From Oscillospiraceae bacterium (GTDB lineage Bacteria; Bacillota; Clostridia; Oscillospirales; Ruminococcaceae), in contig JAITFV010000178.1 of the NCBI GenBank assembly GCA_031281115.1, forward strand, positions 1 to 6,896: a DNA stretch of 6,896 nucleotides, read 5' to 3'. The position numbers were made by a program, and so were the translations under genes. A model generated the notes under the pieces. It had not been told where the DNA came from. It did not search any database and saw only the letters and a list, made by a program, of their open reading frames with translations. Shown in pieces: positions 1 through 5,698 of this stretch (position 1 is the stretch's first letter; the number at the start of each line of letters is the position of its first letter).

Positions 1-1
1 T

Positions 2-2962
2 GCAGGTACTTATTCAAATGGTGCGGCAAACTATACCGTTATCGCCACCTTCCCTGCCCCGCCGCCTTACACGATTACCTTCAACGCTAACGGCGGAACA
101 GGCATAATGGAAAACCAAATTATCACAATCGGCGCAGGAACAGCGTTACGCGCTAATACATTTGAGAATGAAGGATTCCAGTTTATCGGCTGGGCAACTT
201 CAGCAGCAGGCGCAGTTGAATATGCTCCCGGCGCGACAAGCGTAACCGCGGCAGCAGGCGCAACAGTTGCTCTGTTCGCAGTATGGCTTGCTGATGACGA
301 TGTTGGTTTCACAATCAGCTTCGACACACAAGGCGGCTCACTTGTAGCAGACATCTTTACAAACACAGACGGCATACTTTTAACAATACCTGCAGACCCG
401 ACCCACCCGAACGCAGCTATGACCTTCATGGGCTGGTCACTGACAAAAGACGGCGAGGTTATCGACCTCGAAACATACGAATTTGACGAAGATACCACAG
501 TATTCGCAATTTGGGATTTCGTAAGAACAGGCACCTGCACCAACGACTGGTGTATCGACCCCGATTGTAACTGCGACCTCTGCGGCTGCGAATGCGGCGG
601 CGGCGGCGGCGACGACCCCGGCCCCGGCAATACTCCTTGCGAGTGCTGCGACGACGAATGTGACTGCGAAGACTGCGATTGCGGCGACGAATGCGATTGC
701 TGCGAAGAAGTTATCGAAGACGATTTCATTACAGCATTCTTAAAAGGCGGCACAGCAGTTACATTACCGATACCTTTCACTTACCAAAACCCCGATAATA
801 TACCGGCACAACAGGGTTGGGACAACAACACTATTACAGCCGCACAAATGAACACATCCAAGTACCTCATCCTTGAAATAGGCGGTACGCTCGCAGGCGG
901 CTTCCAAATGGTAATTAACAGCCCCGCAGGTTGGGGAGTAGGACAAAGAGAAATAGCTCAAGCTGACGTAGACCTTAGAGATGGCAAATATGTATTCTTT
1001 GACCTCGAAGCTCTTTATCCTGTAAGAGATTACGGCTCCGGTTGGGGATTCCAATTCATCGTTGGTTACTTCAGCCCGAACCTCGCAGCGTTAGACGTTC
1101 AAAGAGCATGGCTCTACACACCTGACGCAGCAAGCGCAAGCATTAACGAAAATGTAGTTGATACAGACGTTGACGTAAGGCTCTTTGTAAGAAGACTCGG
1201 CGGAGATTTCAACTCAAGTGACCCGCTTACAATCACAGGAAGCAACTCCTACTCAATCGAAACCACTGTAACAGGTGGCGCAACAGGATTATTCTTAATC
1301 GCGATTAATGACGCAGGTTGGAACACAAGCGATAACGCGGCTCATGGCGGCATTGCAGTCGCTCCGGATTTCAAAGACGCTTCAATCACTTTTGATAAAG
1401 TATTTATCAACGGAGTTGAAATGGATTTAGCAGAAGGCGTATCTATGACAACCGCATTAATCAATAATTGTACTGCAGAGGGATGCACAAGCACACCCGG
1501 AAACCGTGTATCACAGGCGTCACACAGTTGTTGGGACGGCTGCGTAAACACAGAAGTATGGAATGGTTGGAACGTACCGAGTCAGCGCATAGTTTCCCCG
1601 AATCCGACAACTGAAATGTGGGGTGCTGATGTATTCCAAAACACAACAGCTGTAACAAGTGTAAAAATTGAATTTACAATTAACATGGACGGACGTTGCA
1701 ACGAATGCGAAGAAATTCCCTGCGAATGTGAAAACGGCAGTGACTTCGACTGTGACGAATGTGAAGACAGCGGCGAATGCTGTGACGAATGCGGAACAGT
1801 ATGCGACCCTGTAGGCGGATGCGACAAATGTCAGCCTTGCGACGAATGTGGCGAATTCCCCTGCGACTGTGACGAATGCCAGCTCTGCAAAGACGCAGAA
1901 TGTACTTGTACTTTCGCAGTCATCACATTTAATCTCAACTACGAAGGCGCAACAGGTGCTCCCGCAGCAATCACAAGAACAGGTCAAACGATTGCAAGCC
2001 CCACAGCACCGACAAGAGATGACTTTACATTCCTCGGCTGGGCGAGAACAACAGACGGCGCAGTTGTAGCAAACTTATCAACAATCGAAAATACCAGGTC
2101 TAACTTCATACTCTACGCTATTTGGGAAGAAGATGATGTTACTCCCGATAAAGTAGCAACACCTGTAATCGGCGGCACATTCTCAGGCACAACCGCAAAC
2201 AGAACTGTAACTATTACAACAGCAACAGAAGGCGCGAGAATATTCTACACAATTGACGGCACAGCTCCTTCAGCAACAAACGGAACAGAAATTGCAAGCG
2301 GCGGCACATTCCCAATCAGCCTGAGCAATAACCAAACCATAACAGTCAGAGCAATCGCTGTTAAAGACGGTTATGACGACAGTGACGTGGCAACTCGTGG
2401 CTTCTCCAGAAGCAGCAGCACCGGACCCGGCGGTCCCAGCGGTCCCAGCGGCCCCTCAACAGGCGACACAACTCCCACAGATGTCATTGCACGTCCCGGT
2501 CAAGCAGTTCCTTCAAACTTTGAAATCTCAACAGCAATCAGAAACAGACTCGCAGGCGAAGCAAACCTCCCTGTAATTGCTGCAAGATTCACAACCACAG
2601 GCACAAAATCAATCAACTTCGGCACCACTGACGTAGCAGGGCAGAACGCGATTCTCGTAAGACTCAACGCACAAGGAGAACTCGAAGTAGTTTCTGCAGT
2701 AGTCATCGGCGACGACGGCATAGCAAGAATCAACGTAACCGCAACCGGCGACTATCTCGTACTCGCCCGCAAAACAGGCGACATCACCGGTACCGGCGAA
2801 GTTACAACGACAGACGCACTCGCACTTCTCAGACACATCGCAGGAATAGCGGAACTCGACTTAGTTCAGTTGTTCGTAGCGAACGGCAAAATGGATGATA
2901 ATACCACATCTGACGCACTGCAAATCCTCAGACTCGTCGCGGGTATAATCAGCAGTATCTAA
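2..2962 (+). CDS. Large secreted modular protein with InlB B-repeats, Cys-rich clusters and C-terminal dockerin-like domain (5' end outside window)
   Basis: The frame is open from base 2 to the TAA at 2960-2962 (986 residues, numbered from the window edge). The ATG at 107 lies inside the first InlB repeat, so it is not the true start. Order seen: tail of an upstream module (1-20, MBG/Ig-like by its AGTYxN...YTVIATF pattern); InlB B-repeats (Flg_new type) at 23-95 and 103-171; acidic Cys cluster 179-234; two Trp/Tyr-rich beta-sandwich-like modules at about 242-374 and 387-565, family not recognised; second Cys cluster 566-636; third InlB repeat 638-708; chitobiase/hexosaminidase C-terminal-like domain 717-802 (core YTIDGTAPS); Gly-Pro-Ser linker 803-825; pre-dockerin beta domain about 826-925; dockerin-like pair 926-986. 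No enzyme domain, LPXTG motif or membrane anchor is seen. By family knowledge, InlB repeats occur in surface adhesins, and dockerins bind cohesins on a scaffold or the cell surface. I infer a secreted adhesin or substrate-binding component; ligand unknown. The signal peptide must lie upstream of the window. Confidence 0.9.
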   Translation, partial: AGTYSNGAANYTVIATFPAPPPYTITFNANGGTGIMENQIITIGAGTALRANTFENEGFQFIGWATSAAGAVEYAPGATSVTAAAGATVALFAVWLADDDVGFTISFDTQGGSLVADIFTNTDGILLTIPADPTHPNAAMTFMGWSLTKDGEVIDLETYEFDEDTTVFAIWDFVRTGTCTNDWCIDPDCNCDLCGCECGGGGGDDPGPGNTPCECCDDECDCEDCDCGDECDCCEEVIEDDFITAFLKGGTAVTLPIPFTYQNPDNIPAQQGWDNNTITAAQMNTSKYLILEIGGTLAGGFQMVINSPAGWGVGQREIAQADVDLRDGKYVFFDLEALYPVRDYGSGWGFQFIVGYFSPNLAALDVQRAWLYTPDAASASINENVVDTDVDVRLFVRRLGGDFNSSDPLTITGSNSYSIETTVTGGATGLFLIAINDAGWNTSDNAAHGGIAVAPDFKDASITFDKVFINGVEMDLAEGVSMTTALINNCTAEGCTSTPGNRVSQASHSCWDGCVNTEVWNGWNVPSQRIVSPNPTTEMWGADVFQNTTAVTSVKIEFTINMDGRCNECEEIPCECENGSDFDCDECEDSGECCDECGTVCDPVGGCDKCQPCDECGEFPCDCDECQLCKDAECTCTFAVITFNLNYEGATGAPAAITRTGQTIASPTAPTRDDFTFLGWARTTDGAVVANLSTIENTRSNFILYAIWEEDDVTPDKVATPVIGGTFSGTTANRTVTITTATEGARIFYTIDGTAPSATNGTEIASGGTFPISLSNNQTITVRAIAVKDGYDDSDVATRGFSRSSSTGPGGPSGPSGPSTGDTTPTDVIARPGQAVPSNFEISTAIRNRLAGEANLPVIAARFTTTGTKSINFGTTDVAGQNAILVRLNAQGELEVVSAVVIGDDGIARINVTATGDYLVLARKTGDITGTGEVTTTDALALLRHIAGIAELDLVQLFVANGKMDDNTTSDALQILRLVAGIISSI
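68..286 (+). repeat. InlB B-repeat 1 (Listeria-Bacteroides repeat, Flg_new type)
   Basis: Residues 23-95 of the fragment follow the family pattern: YTITFNANGG opening, a central F-x-F-x-GW (FQFIGW) and an LFAVW ending. The family forms a small ubiquitin-like beta-grasp fold found in tandem on bacterial surface proteins. Confidence 0.85.
308..514 (+). repeat. InlB B-repeat 2
   Basis: Residues 103-171 open with FTISFDTQGG, carry MTFMGW in the centre and close with VFAIW, the same frame of conserved positions as repeat 1. Seven residues separate it from repeat 1, so the two are tandem. It leads straight into the first Cys-rich cluster. Confidence 0.85.
536..703 (+). repeat. Cys/Asp/Glu-rich cluster 1 (17 Cys in 56 residues)
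   Basis: Residues 179-234 of the large secreted protein contain 17 cysteines, mostly as CxC, CxxC and CC, spaced by Asp, Glu and Gly. An in-frame (GGC)5 run at 596-610 encodes five glycines and splits the cluster into two Cys-dense halves. At DNA level short units such as gcgacgaatg and gactgcga recur. The pattern resembles metallothionein-like or multi-disulphide linkers, but I do not recognise a named family. Confidence 0.8.
1697..1909 (+). repeat. Cys/Asp/Glu-rich cluster 2 (20 Cys in 71 residues)
   Basis: Residues 566-636 contain 20 cysteines, with CDEC units recurring (for example at the D-E-C-G-T-V-C and P-C-D-E-C-G steps) and CxxC pairs such as CDKC and CQLC. The coding DNA repeats gacgaatg several times. 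It shares its composition and CDEC/CDC units with cluster 1, suggesting duplication or a common origin. It lies between the second beta-sandwich-like module and the third InlB repeat. Confidence 0.8.
1913..2125 (+). repeat. InlB B-repeat 3
   Basis: Residues 638-708 show the ITFNLNYEG opening, a central FTFLGW and an LYAIW ending. It follows Cys cluster 2 with one intervening residue, so an InlB repeat borders each Cys cluster: on the N-terminal side of cluster 1 and the C-terminal side of cluster 2. Confidence 0.85.
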
Positions 2963-2983
2963 TCTAAAAACGTTTAGATAAAC

Positions 2984-3019
2984 AAAAGAACCGAGCCTTA
3001 ACGGCTCGGTTCTTTTTTT
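2984..3019 (+). terminator. Rho-independent terminator of the secreted-protein gene
   Basis: A perfect 14-bp inverted repeat (2984-2997 with 3003-3016; the GC-rich core is ccgagcc/ggctcgg) closes on a five-base loop and runs into seven Ts at 3013-3019. It begins 21 bases after the TAA of the + strand gene. Read on the other strand the stem is followed by TTTTGTTTA, so it may also catch transcripts arriving from the bactofilin side. Confidence 0.93.
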
Positions 3020-3040
3020 AATTTTATAATCTGAAATCCC

Positions 3041-3071
3041 CTAAAACAATCGCCGCCCTTTACGGGCGGCG
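3041..3071 (-). terminator. Probable terminator of the bactofilin gene
   Basis: An 8-bp all-GC stem (3051-3058 with 3064-3071, loop tttac) lies 14 bases beyond the bactofilin stop codon. Read on the minus strand it is followed by ATTGTTTTAG, a broken T-tract. The stem is strong and the tail imperfect. The next hairpin (2984-3016) could act as a backup terminator in this direction. Confidence 0.7.
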
Positions 3072-3085
3072 GTATCAAGTGCAAG

Positions 3086-4036
3086 TTATTCAGCTATGCT
3101 GATTGCGTCGGGGAAGATGTTCCTGCTTTCTTCCTTATTGAGGAAAGTTGTGCTGACGTAGCCCTGAATAATCGCGCCGTCGTCAACGGTTATCGTACTC
3201 GCGCTGATGTCGCCGAAGATAACAGCATCGCTCTTGAGTTCTGCTTTTCCGCCGATTTCAAGATTACCCTTGACTTTACCGTTGACCTTGGCGTATGTAG
3301 ACACAAGGTCGCCGATGAGCAGAGTATCGCGCCCCATGAGGATGTTGCCTTTCATGCGGATGTTACCTTGAATCTGCGAGGTGAGCATTTGCGCATTATT
3401 GCAGGTAAGGTTGCCTATAATCTTGCCGTTTAAGTCGATGTTCTTGGTGGTTTCAATATCGCCGCGTATGTTTCCTTCAACGTTAATATTGCCGAAGGAG
3501 CGCAGATTCCCTTCTATTACGGTACTCTTTGAAATGAGCGTCAGCTCTTCGGGAGCATCCGGGACTTCACCCATGGCTTCTGCCATTGCGCTGCTTGTGT
3601 AAGGAGAAACCGCAACAGGCGACGGTTCAGCTCTCGGAAAGCCGTTCGAGGCGAAAGGCGAGCCAACCGGAGAAGGTTCACTGCCATTGCTGTAACTCGA
3701 AGAAAACATCAATTCGTTGACATTAGGTGTCTGGTGAAGGTCTTGAATATTAACATCAAGCCCCGAGTGTGTGGCTTTCGGAGCGAACATAGGAGTTTCG
3801 CCGTTATCATCACCGTTGAAACCGTTTACCGCAGGTGAAATCACAGCCTCGGGAACAACCATTTCCGCAGGAAGTTCTACCGAAACAGGTTCTGCAAGAG
3901 GAATCACAGGCTCAGATACAGCCGACTCCGCTTCAAGCGCGCGTTTTAAGTCCTCAACCTGCGACGATTTTTTGTCTTCTTTTCCCGCGCCGGTCAGTTC
4001 CTTTACCGCCTGCGTAAAATTCTCTTTAATGCCCAT
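3086..4036 (-). CDS. Bactofilin (polymer-forming cytoskeletal protein)
   Basis: The protein has 316 residues. Residues about 168-294 form the bactofilin (DUF583) domain: a right-handed beta-helix rich in alternating hydrophobic residues and glycine turns, with repeated rungs such as VIEGNL, INVEGNIRGDI, IDLNGKIIGNL, VNGKVKGNL and VIFGDI. Bactofilins polymerise without nucleotide into filaments under the membrane and position wall enzymes or other partners. Residues 1-165 are predicted disordered, rich in Pro, Ser, Glu and Ala, with a duplicated EPSPV motif at 120 and 137; this tail is long for the family. I chose the ATG at 4036 because AAAGGA lies 10 bases upstream and an extended -10 promoter lies just beyond. 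An in-frame ATG at 4102 would sit upstream of that promoter and adds residues unlike the family. The gene follows a NodB deacetylase on the same strand after 111 bases, which suggests an envelope or cell-shape role. Confidence 0.93.
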   Translation of the reverse strand: MGIKENFTQAVKELTGAGKEDKKSSQVEDLKRALEAESAVSEPVIPLAEPVSVELPAEMVVPEAVISPAVNGFNGDDNGETPMFAPKATHSGLDVNIQDLHQTPNVNELMFSSSYSNGSEPSPVGSPFASNGFPRAEPSPVAVSPYTSSAMAEAMGEVPDAPEELTLISKSTVIEGNLRSFGNINVEGNIRGDIETTKNIDLNGKIIGNLTCNNAQMLTSQIQGNIRMKGNILMGRDTLLIGDLVSTYAKVNGKVKGNLEIGGKAELKSDAVIFGDISASTITVDDGAIIQGYVSTTFLNKEESRNIFPDAISIAE

Positions 4037-4046
4037 ATTTATGAGT

Positions 4047-4052
4047 TCCTTT
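4047..4052 (-). promoter_or_regulatory. Ribosome binding site of bactofilin
   Basis: On the minus strand AAAGGA ends 10 bases before the ATG at 4036. It supports that start over the in-frame ATG 66 bases further upstream, which has no comparable site. Confidence 0.75.
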
Positions 4053-4066
4053 CTGTAATAACCCTT

Positions 4067-4094
4067 ATTGTAGCAAATCTTGCTGACATTTGAA
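4067..4094 (-). promoter_or_regulatory. Candidate extended -10 promoter of bactofilin
   Basis: On the minus strand TGCTACAAT (positions 4075-4067) is an extended -10 element (TGn plus TACAAT, one mismatch to TATAAT). A weak -35 candidate, TTCAAA (4094-4089, 4 of 6), lies 16 bases upstream. Predicted transcription start is near 4060, giving a leader of about 24 bases containing the AAAGGA site. An extended -10 can compensate for a poor -35. Confidence 0.55.
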
Positions 4095-4131
4095 TGAATC
4101 AAACGTCAACGCTCGCCGTCAATGGCGGCAA

Positions 4132-4148
4132 ACAGCGGTTCCCGCTGT
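4132..4148 (-). other. Short hairpin at the deacetylase stop codon, possible weak terminator
   Basis: A 7-bp perfect inverted repeat (acagcgg at 4132-4138, ccgctgt at 4142-4148) with a three-base loop overlaps the last base of the deacetylase stop. On the minus strand only TTTG follows, so the T-tract is too short for a confident terminator. It may slow or partly end deacetylase transcription before the bactofilin promoter. The rest of the 111-base gap shows a second weak CGCC/GGCG pairing near 4114-4127. Confidence 0.35.
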
Positions 4149-5140
4149 CAGAACTGCATTGGTCTGGTTTCTCTTGTAATTGCGCTGAAAATATAATTCG
4201 CGGGGTCTGCGAGCAGCGCTTTTATTATGTCTTCGACTACTAAAACCGTGTTATATCCGCCGGGGCGGTCGTGAAAGAGCACTACAGCCCTCGGGACTTC
4301 CGCTGTTTCATTCAGCACAGTGTTATACATTTCAGTCCAACTCGCATCTAAGGCGTCGCGGCTGTCAACATTCCAATCGAAGTAAACGAAACCGCGCCGC
4401 GTCATTTCGTTAATTATATCCGTTCTTACATAAAAATTATAGTCATTAATACTGCCGCCGGGGAAACGGAACAGGTACGGCTTGTAACCCGTCTGCTCGT
4501 ACACTAAGTTCCATGCGTCATTGAAGTCCTCCAAATATGCCTCTACGCTTGCATAAATGTCATTATATACATGCGTCATTGTGTGAACTCCGATTTCGTG
4601 TCCTCGGTCAAGCATGGTATTTAAAAAGTTTTTGCCGGCTTCTGTATCATCGGGCATTACAAAGAATGTTGCCGGTATATCATGAAGCTGCAAATACCGC
4701 AGAATGTCACCGGTGTATCTTGAGGGACCGTCGTCAAATGTGAGGTAGATGAAACCTGAATCGTCCATGAAGTTTGCGGGGGGTATATAATCCGAATATA
4801 AGTGCGGGAAGAGTTCTATCCAAGGGCTTTTTTCGGGGTCAGGTTCCGTTATGGGCTCCGGCAAGTAAATCGGAGGTTCCGCAGGCGGCTCCGGCTCGCT
4901 GTCAATTACCGGTTGTTCATCCTCTATTGAAAATTGCCCGTCACCATTGCTTATAGTATTCACCGGTTCATTGACATCAATTCCGAATGAAATTAAAGTT
5001 TGATTAAGTTCATAAATTTCCGCTGATTTTTCATTGTTTTCGGCTGCCAAAATTATCACAGCAGCCAGAAGCCCGAAGATTATTATAAAAATAATGCTGA
5101 CAATCAGGTGCTTGAAAAATCTGACGCTTCCCAAGTACAA
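4148..5140 (-). CDS. Membrane-anchored polysaccharide deacetylase (NodB/CE4 family)
   Basis: The protein has 330 residues and probably removes N-acetyl groups from cell-wall glycan or another GlcNAc polymer outside the membrane. A basic N-terminus precedes one membrane helix (about 12-33), a short charged segment that may coil, a Pro/Glu-rich linker (77-106), then the NodB domain from about 130. All CE4 motifs are visible: TFDDGPS with catalytic-base and metal Asp at 136 and 137; HTMTH with metal His at 186 and 190; RFPGGS at 225-230; DWNVDSRD at 255-262; LFHD with His 290. Metal and catalytic residues are complete, so it should be active. Start choice: TTG at 5140 has GGAGG eight bases upstream. 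An in-frame ATG at 5185 has no good ribosome site and would lie only about 8 bases after the predicted transcription start. The substrate (peptidoglycan, chitin or other) is not decided by sequence. The neighbouring bactofilin favours a wall role. Confidence 0.93.
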   Translation of the reverse strand: MYLGSVRFFKHLIVSIIFIIIFGLLAAVIILAAENNEKSAEIYELNQTLISFGIDVNEPVNTISNGDGQFSIEDEQPVIDSEPEPPAEPPIYLPEPITEPDPEKSPWIELFPHLYSDYIPPANFMDDSGFIYLTFDDGPSRYTGDILRYLQLHDIPATFFVMPDDTEAGKNFLNTMLDRGHEIGVHTMTHVYNDIYASVEAYLEDFNDAWNLVYEQTGYKPYLFRFPGGSINDYNFYVRTDIINEMTRRGFVYFDWNVDSRDALDASWTEMYNTVLNETAEVPRAVVLFHDRPGGYNTVLVVEDIIKALLADPANYIFSAITRETRPMQF

Positions 5141-5148
5141 TGCGGTTT

Positions 5149-5153
5149 CCTCC
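5149..5153 (-). promoter_or_regulatory. GGAGG ribosome binding site that selects a TTG start
   Basis: On the minus strand GGAGG is followed after eight bases by TTG at 5140, ideal spacing. The in-frame ATG 45 bases upstream is preceded only by TATGAGTAATT, a poor match. This decides the deacetylase start in favour of TTG. Confidence 0.7.
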
Positions 5154-5199
5154 GGTTTCTGTAGGATAATTTGGCACGTGTTCATAATTACTCATACTA

Positions 5200-5228
5200 A
5201 TAATACTATAATATAACCAAAATGTCAA
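5200..5228 (-). promoter_or_regulatory. Consensus sigma-A-type promoter of the deacetylase
   Basis: On the minus strand a perfect TTGACA (5228-5223) is separated by exactly 17 bases from TATTAT (5205-5200), one mismatch to the -10 consensus. It lies in the short AT-rich gap just after the rnhA stop. The predicted start is near 5193, giving a leader of about 53 bases to the TTG start. This suggests that the deacetylase is transcribed independently of rnhA. Confidence 0.8.
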
Positions 5229-5241
5229 GAAAAATCGCATA

Positions 5242-5676
5242 TTATTGCAAAAAACTACGCGCCAATTCGTCACATCTCTCGTTTTCGGGATGTCCTGAGT
5301 GTCCTTTTACCCACAAGAACTCCACTTTATGTACCTCGCAAAGCCCGAGCAGCCGCTCCCACAGGTCTGAATTTAATGCGGGTTTTTTGTCTGCTTTGAG
5401 CCAGTTGTTCGCACGCCAGCTCCTTGCCCAGCCTTTTTCAATGCCATCGACAATGTACCGCGAGTCTGTTTGCAAAACTACCGAGCAGGGGCGTTTAAGC
5501 GCCGACAGAGCCTCGATTACGGCGGTTAACTCCATGCGGTTGTTGGTTGTATCGGGGTCAGAACCGCTTATCTCTTTCTCGCGTCCACGAAAACGCAGAA
5601 TCGCGCCCCAGCCGCCCGGACCGGGGTTTCCGGAGCAGGCGCCGTCGGTGAAGATTTGGATTTTTTCGTTATTCAT
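5242..5676 (-). CDS. rnhA: Ribonuclease HI
   Basis: This 144-residue protein cleaves the RNA strand of RNA-DNA hybrids in the cytoplasm, removing R-loops and primers. It matches the family along its whole length: the opening [28 protein letters not shown] and the closing [15 protein letters not shown]. The four metal-binding acids are present (Asp 11, Glu 49, Asp 71, Asp 136), as is the catalytic-loop His 126. Length is slightly under the roughly 155 residues of Escherichia coli RNase HI, with only a short tail after the last acid. I chose the ATG at 5676 because it places the first strand where the family starts; AAAGGA lies 12 bases upstream, a little far. The in-frame ATG at 5712 (adding 12 residues and overlapping the ATPase end) is a real alternative, with AAAGGAAAA directly before it. 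The gene follows the ATPase after 22 bases, so the two are probably co-transcribed and coupled. Confidence 0.96.
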   Translation of the reverse strand: MNNEKIQIFTDGACSGNPGPGGWGAILRFRGREKEISGSDPDTTNNRMELTAVIEALSALKRPCSVVLQTDSRYIVDGIEKGWARSWRANNWLKADKKPALNSDLWERLLGLCEVHKVEFLWVKGHSGHPENERCDELARSFLQ

Positions 5677-5688
5677 GTTTTCATTAAG

Positions 5689-5694
5689 TCCTTT
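5689..5694 (-). promoter_or_regulatory. Ribosome binding site candidate of rnhA
   Basis: On the minus strand AAAGGA lies 12 bases before the ATG at 5676, just after the ATPase TGA. Spacing is long but usable. The competing ATG at 5712 has an AGGA too close (about 3-4 bases), so neither start is decided by this alone. Confidence 0.45.
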
Positions 5695-5698
5695 AACT

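Noticed and set aside
596..610. (GGC)5 run as a phase-variable microsatellite
   Set aside because: It is a triplet repeat in frame, so slippage would change glycine number and not switch the gene on or off. Five units is also short.
67..780. 237-codon minus-strand open frame rich in Ser, Gln and His
   Set aside because: It is the antisense shadow of the InlB/Cys-rich coding region; the Ser/Gln/His runs are the reverse reading of Cys, Asp and Glu codons. It has no ribosome site or recognisable domain, and the + strand frame is clearly real.
536..1909. Cys-rich DNA repeats as a CRISPR-like or direct-repeat array
   Set aside because: The recurring units (gacgaatg and similar) are short, irregularly spaced and explained by coding for CDEC-type peptides. 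No regular spacers are present.
1520..1987. 155-codon minus-strand open frame with many Cys and Phe
   Set aside because: It lies opposite the second Cys cluster and reflects its codon periodicity. The encoded sequence shows no family features.
4037..4102. Bactofilin N-terminal extension from the ATG at 4102
   Set aside because: The extension covers the predicted -10 element and ribosome site of the gene itself and encodes residues unlike bactofilin starts. The ATG at 4036 explains all signals.
5186..5241. Small RNA or leader peptide between rnhA and the deacetylase
   Set aside because: The 56 bases are fully used by the promoter elements, and no start-stop pair with a ribosome site is seen.
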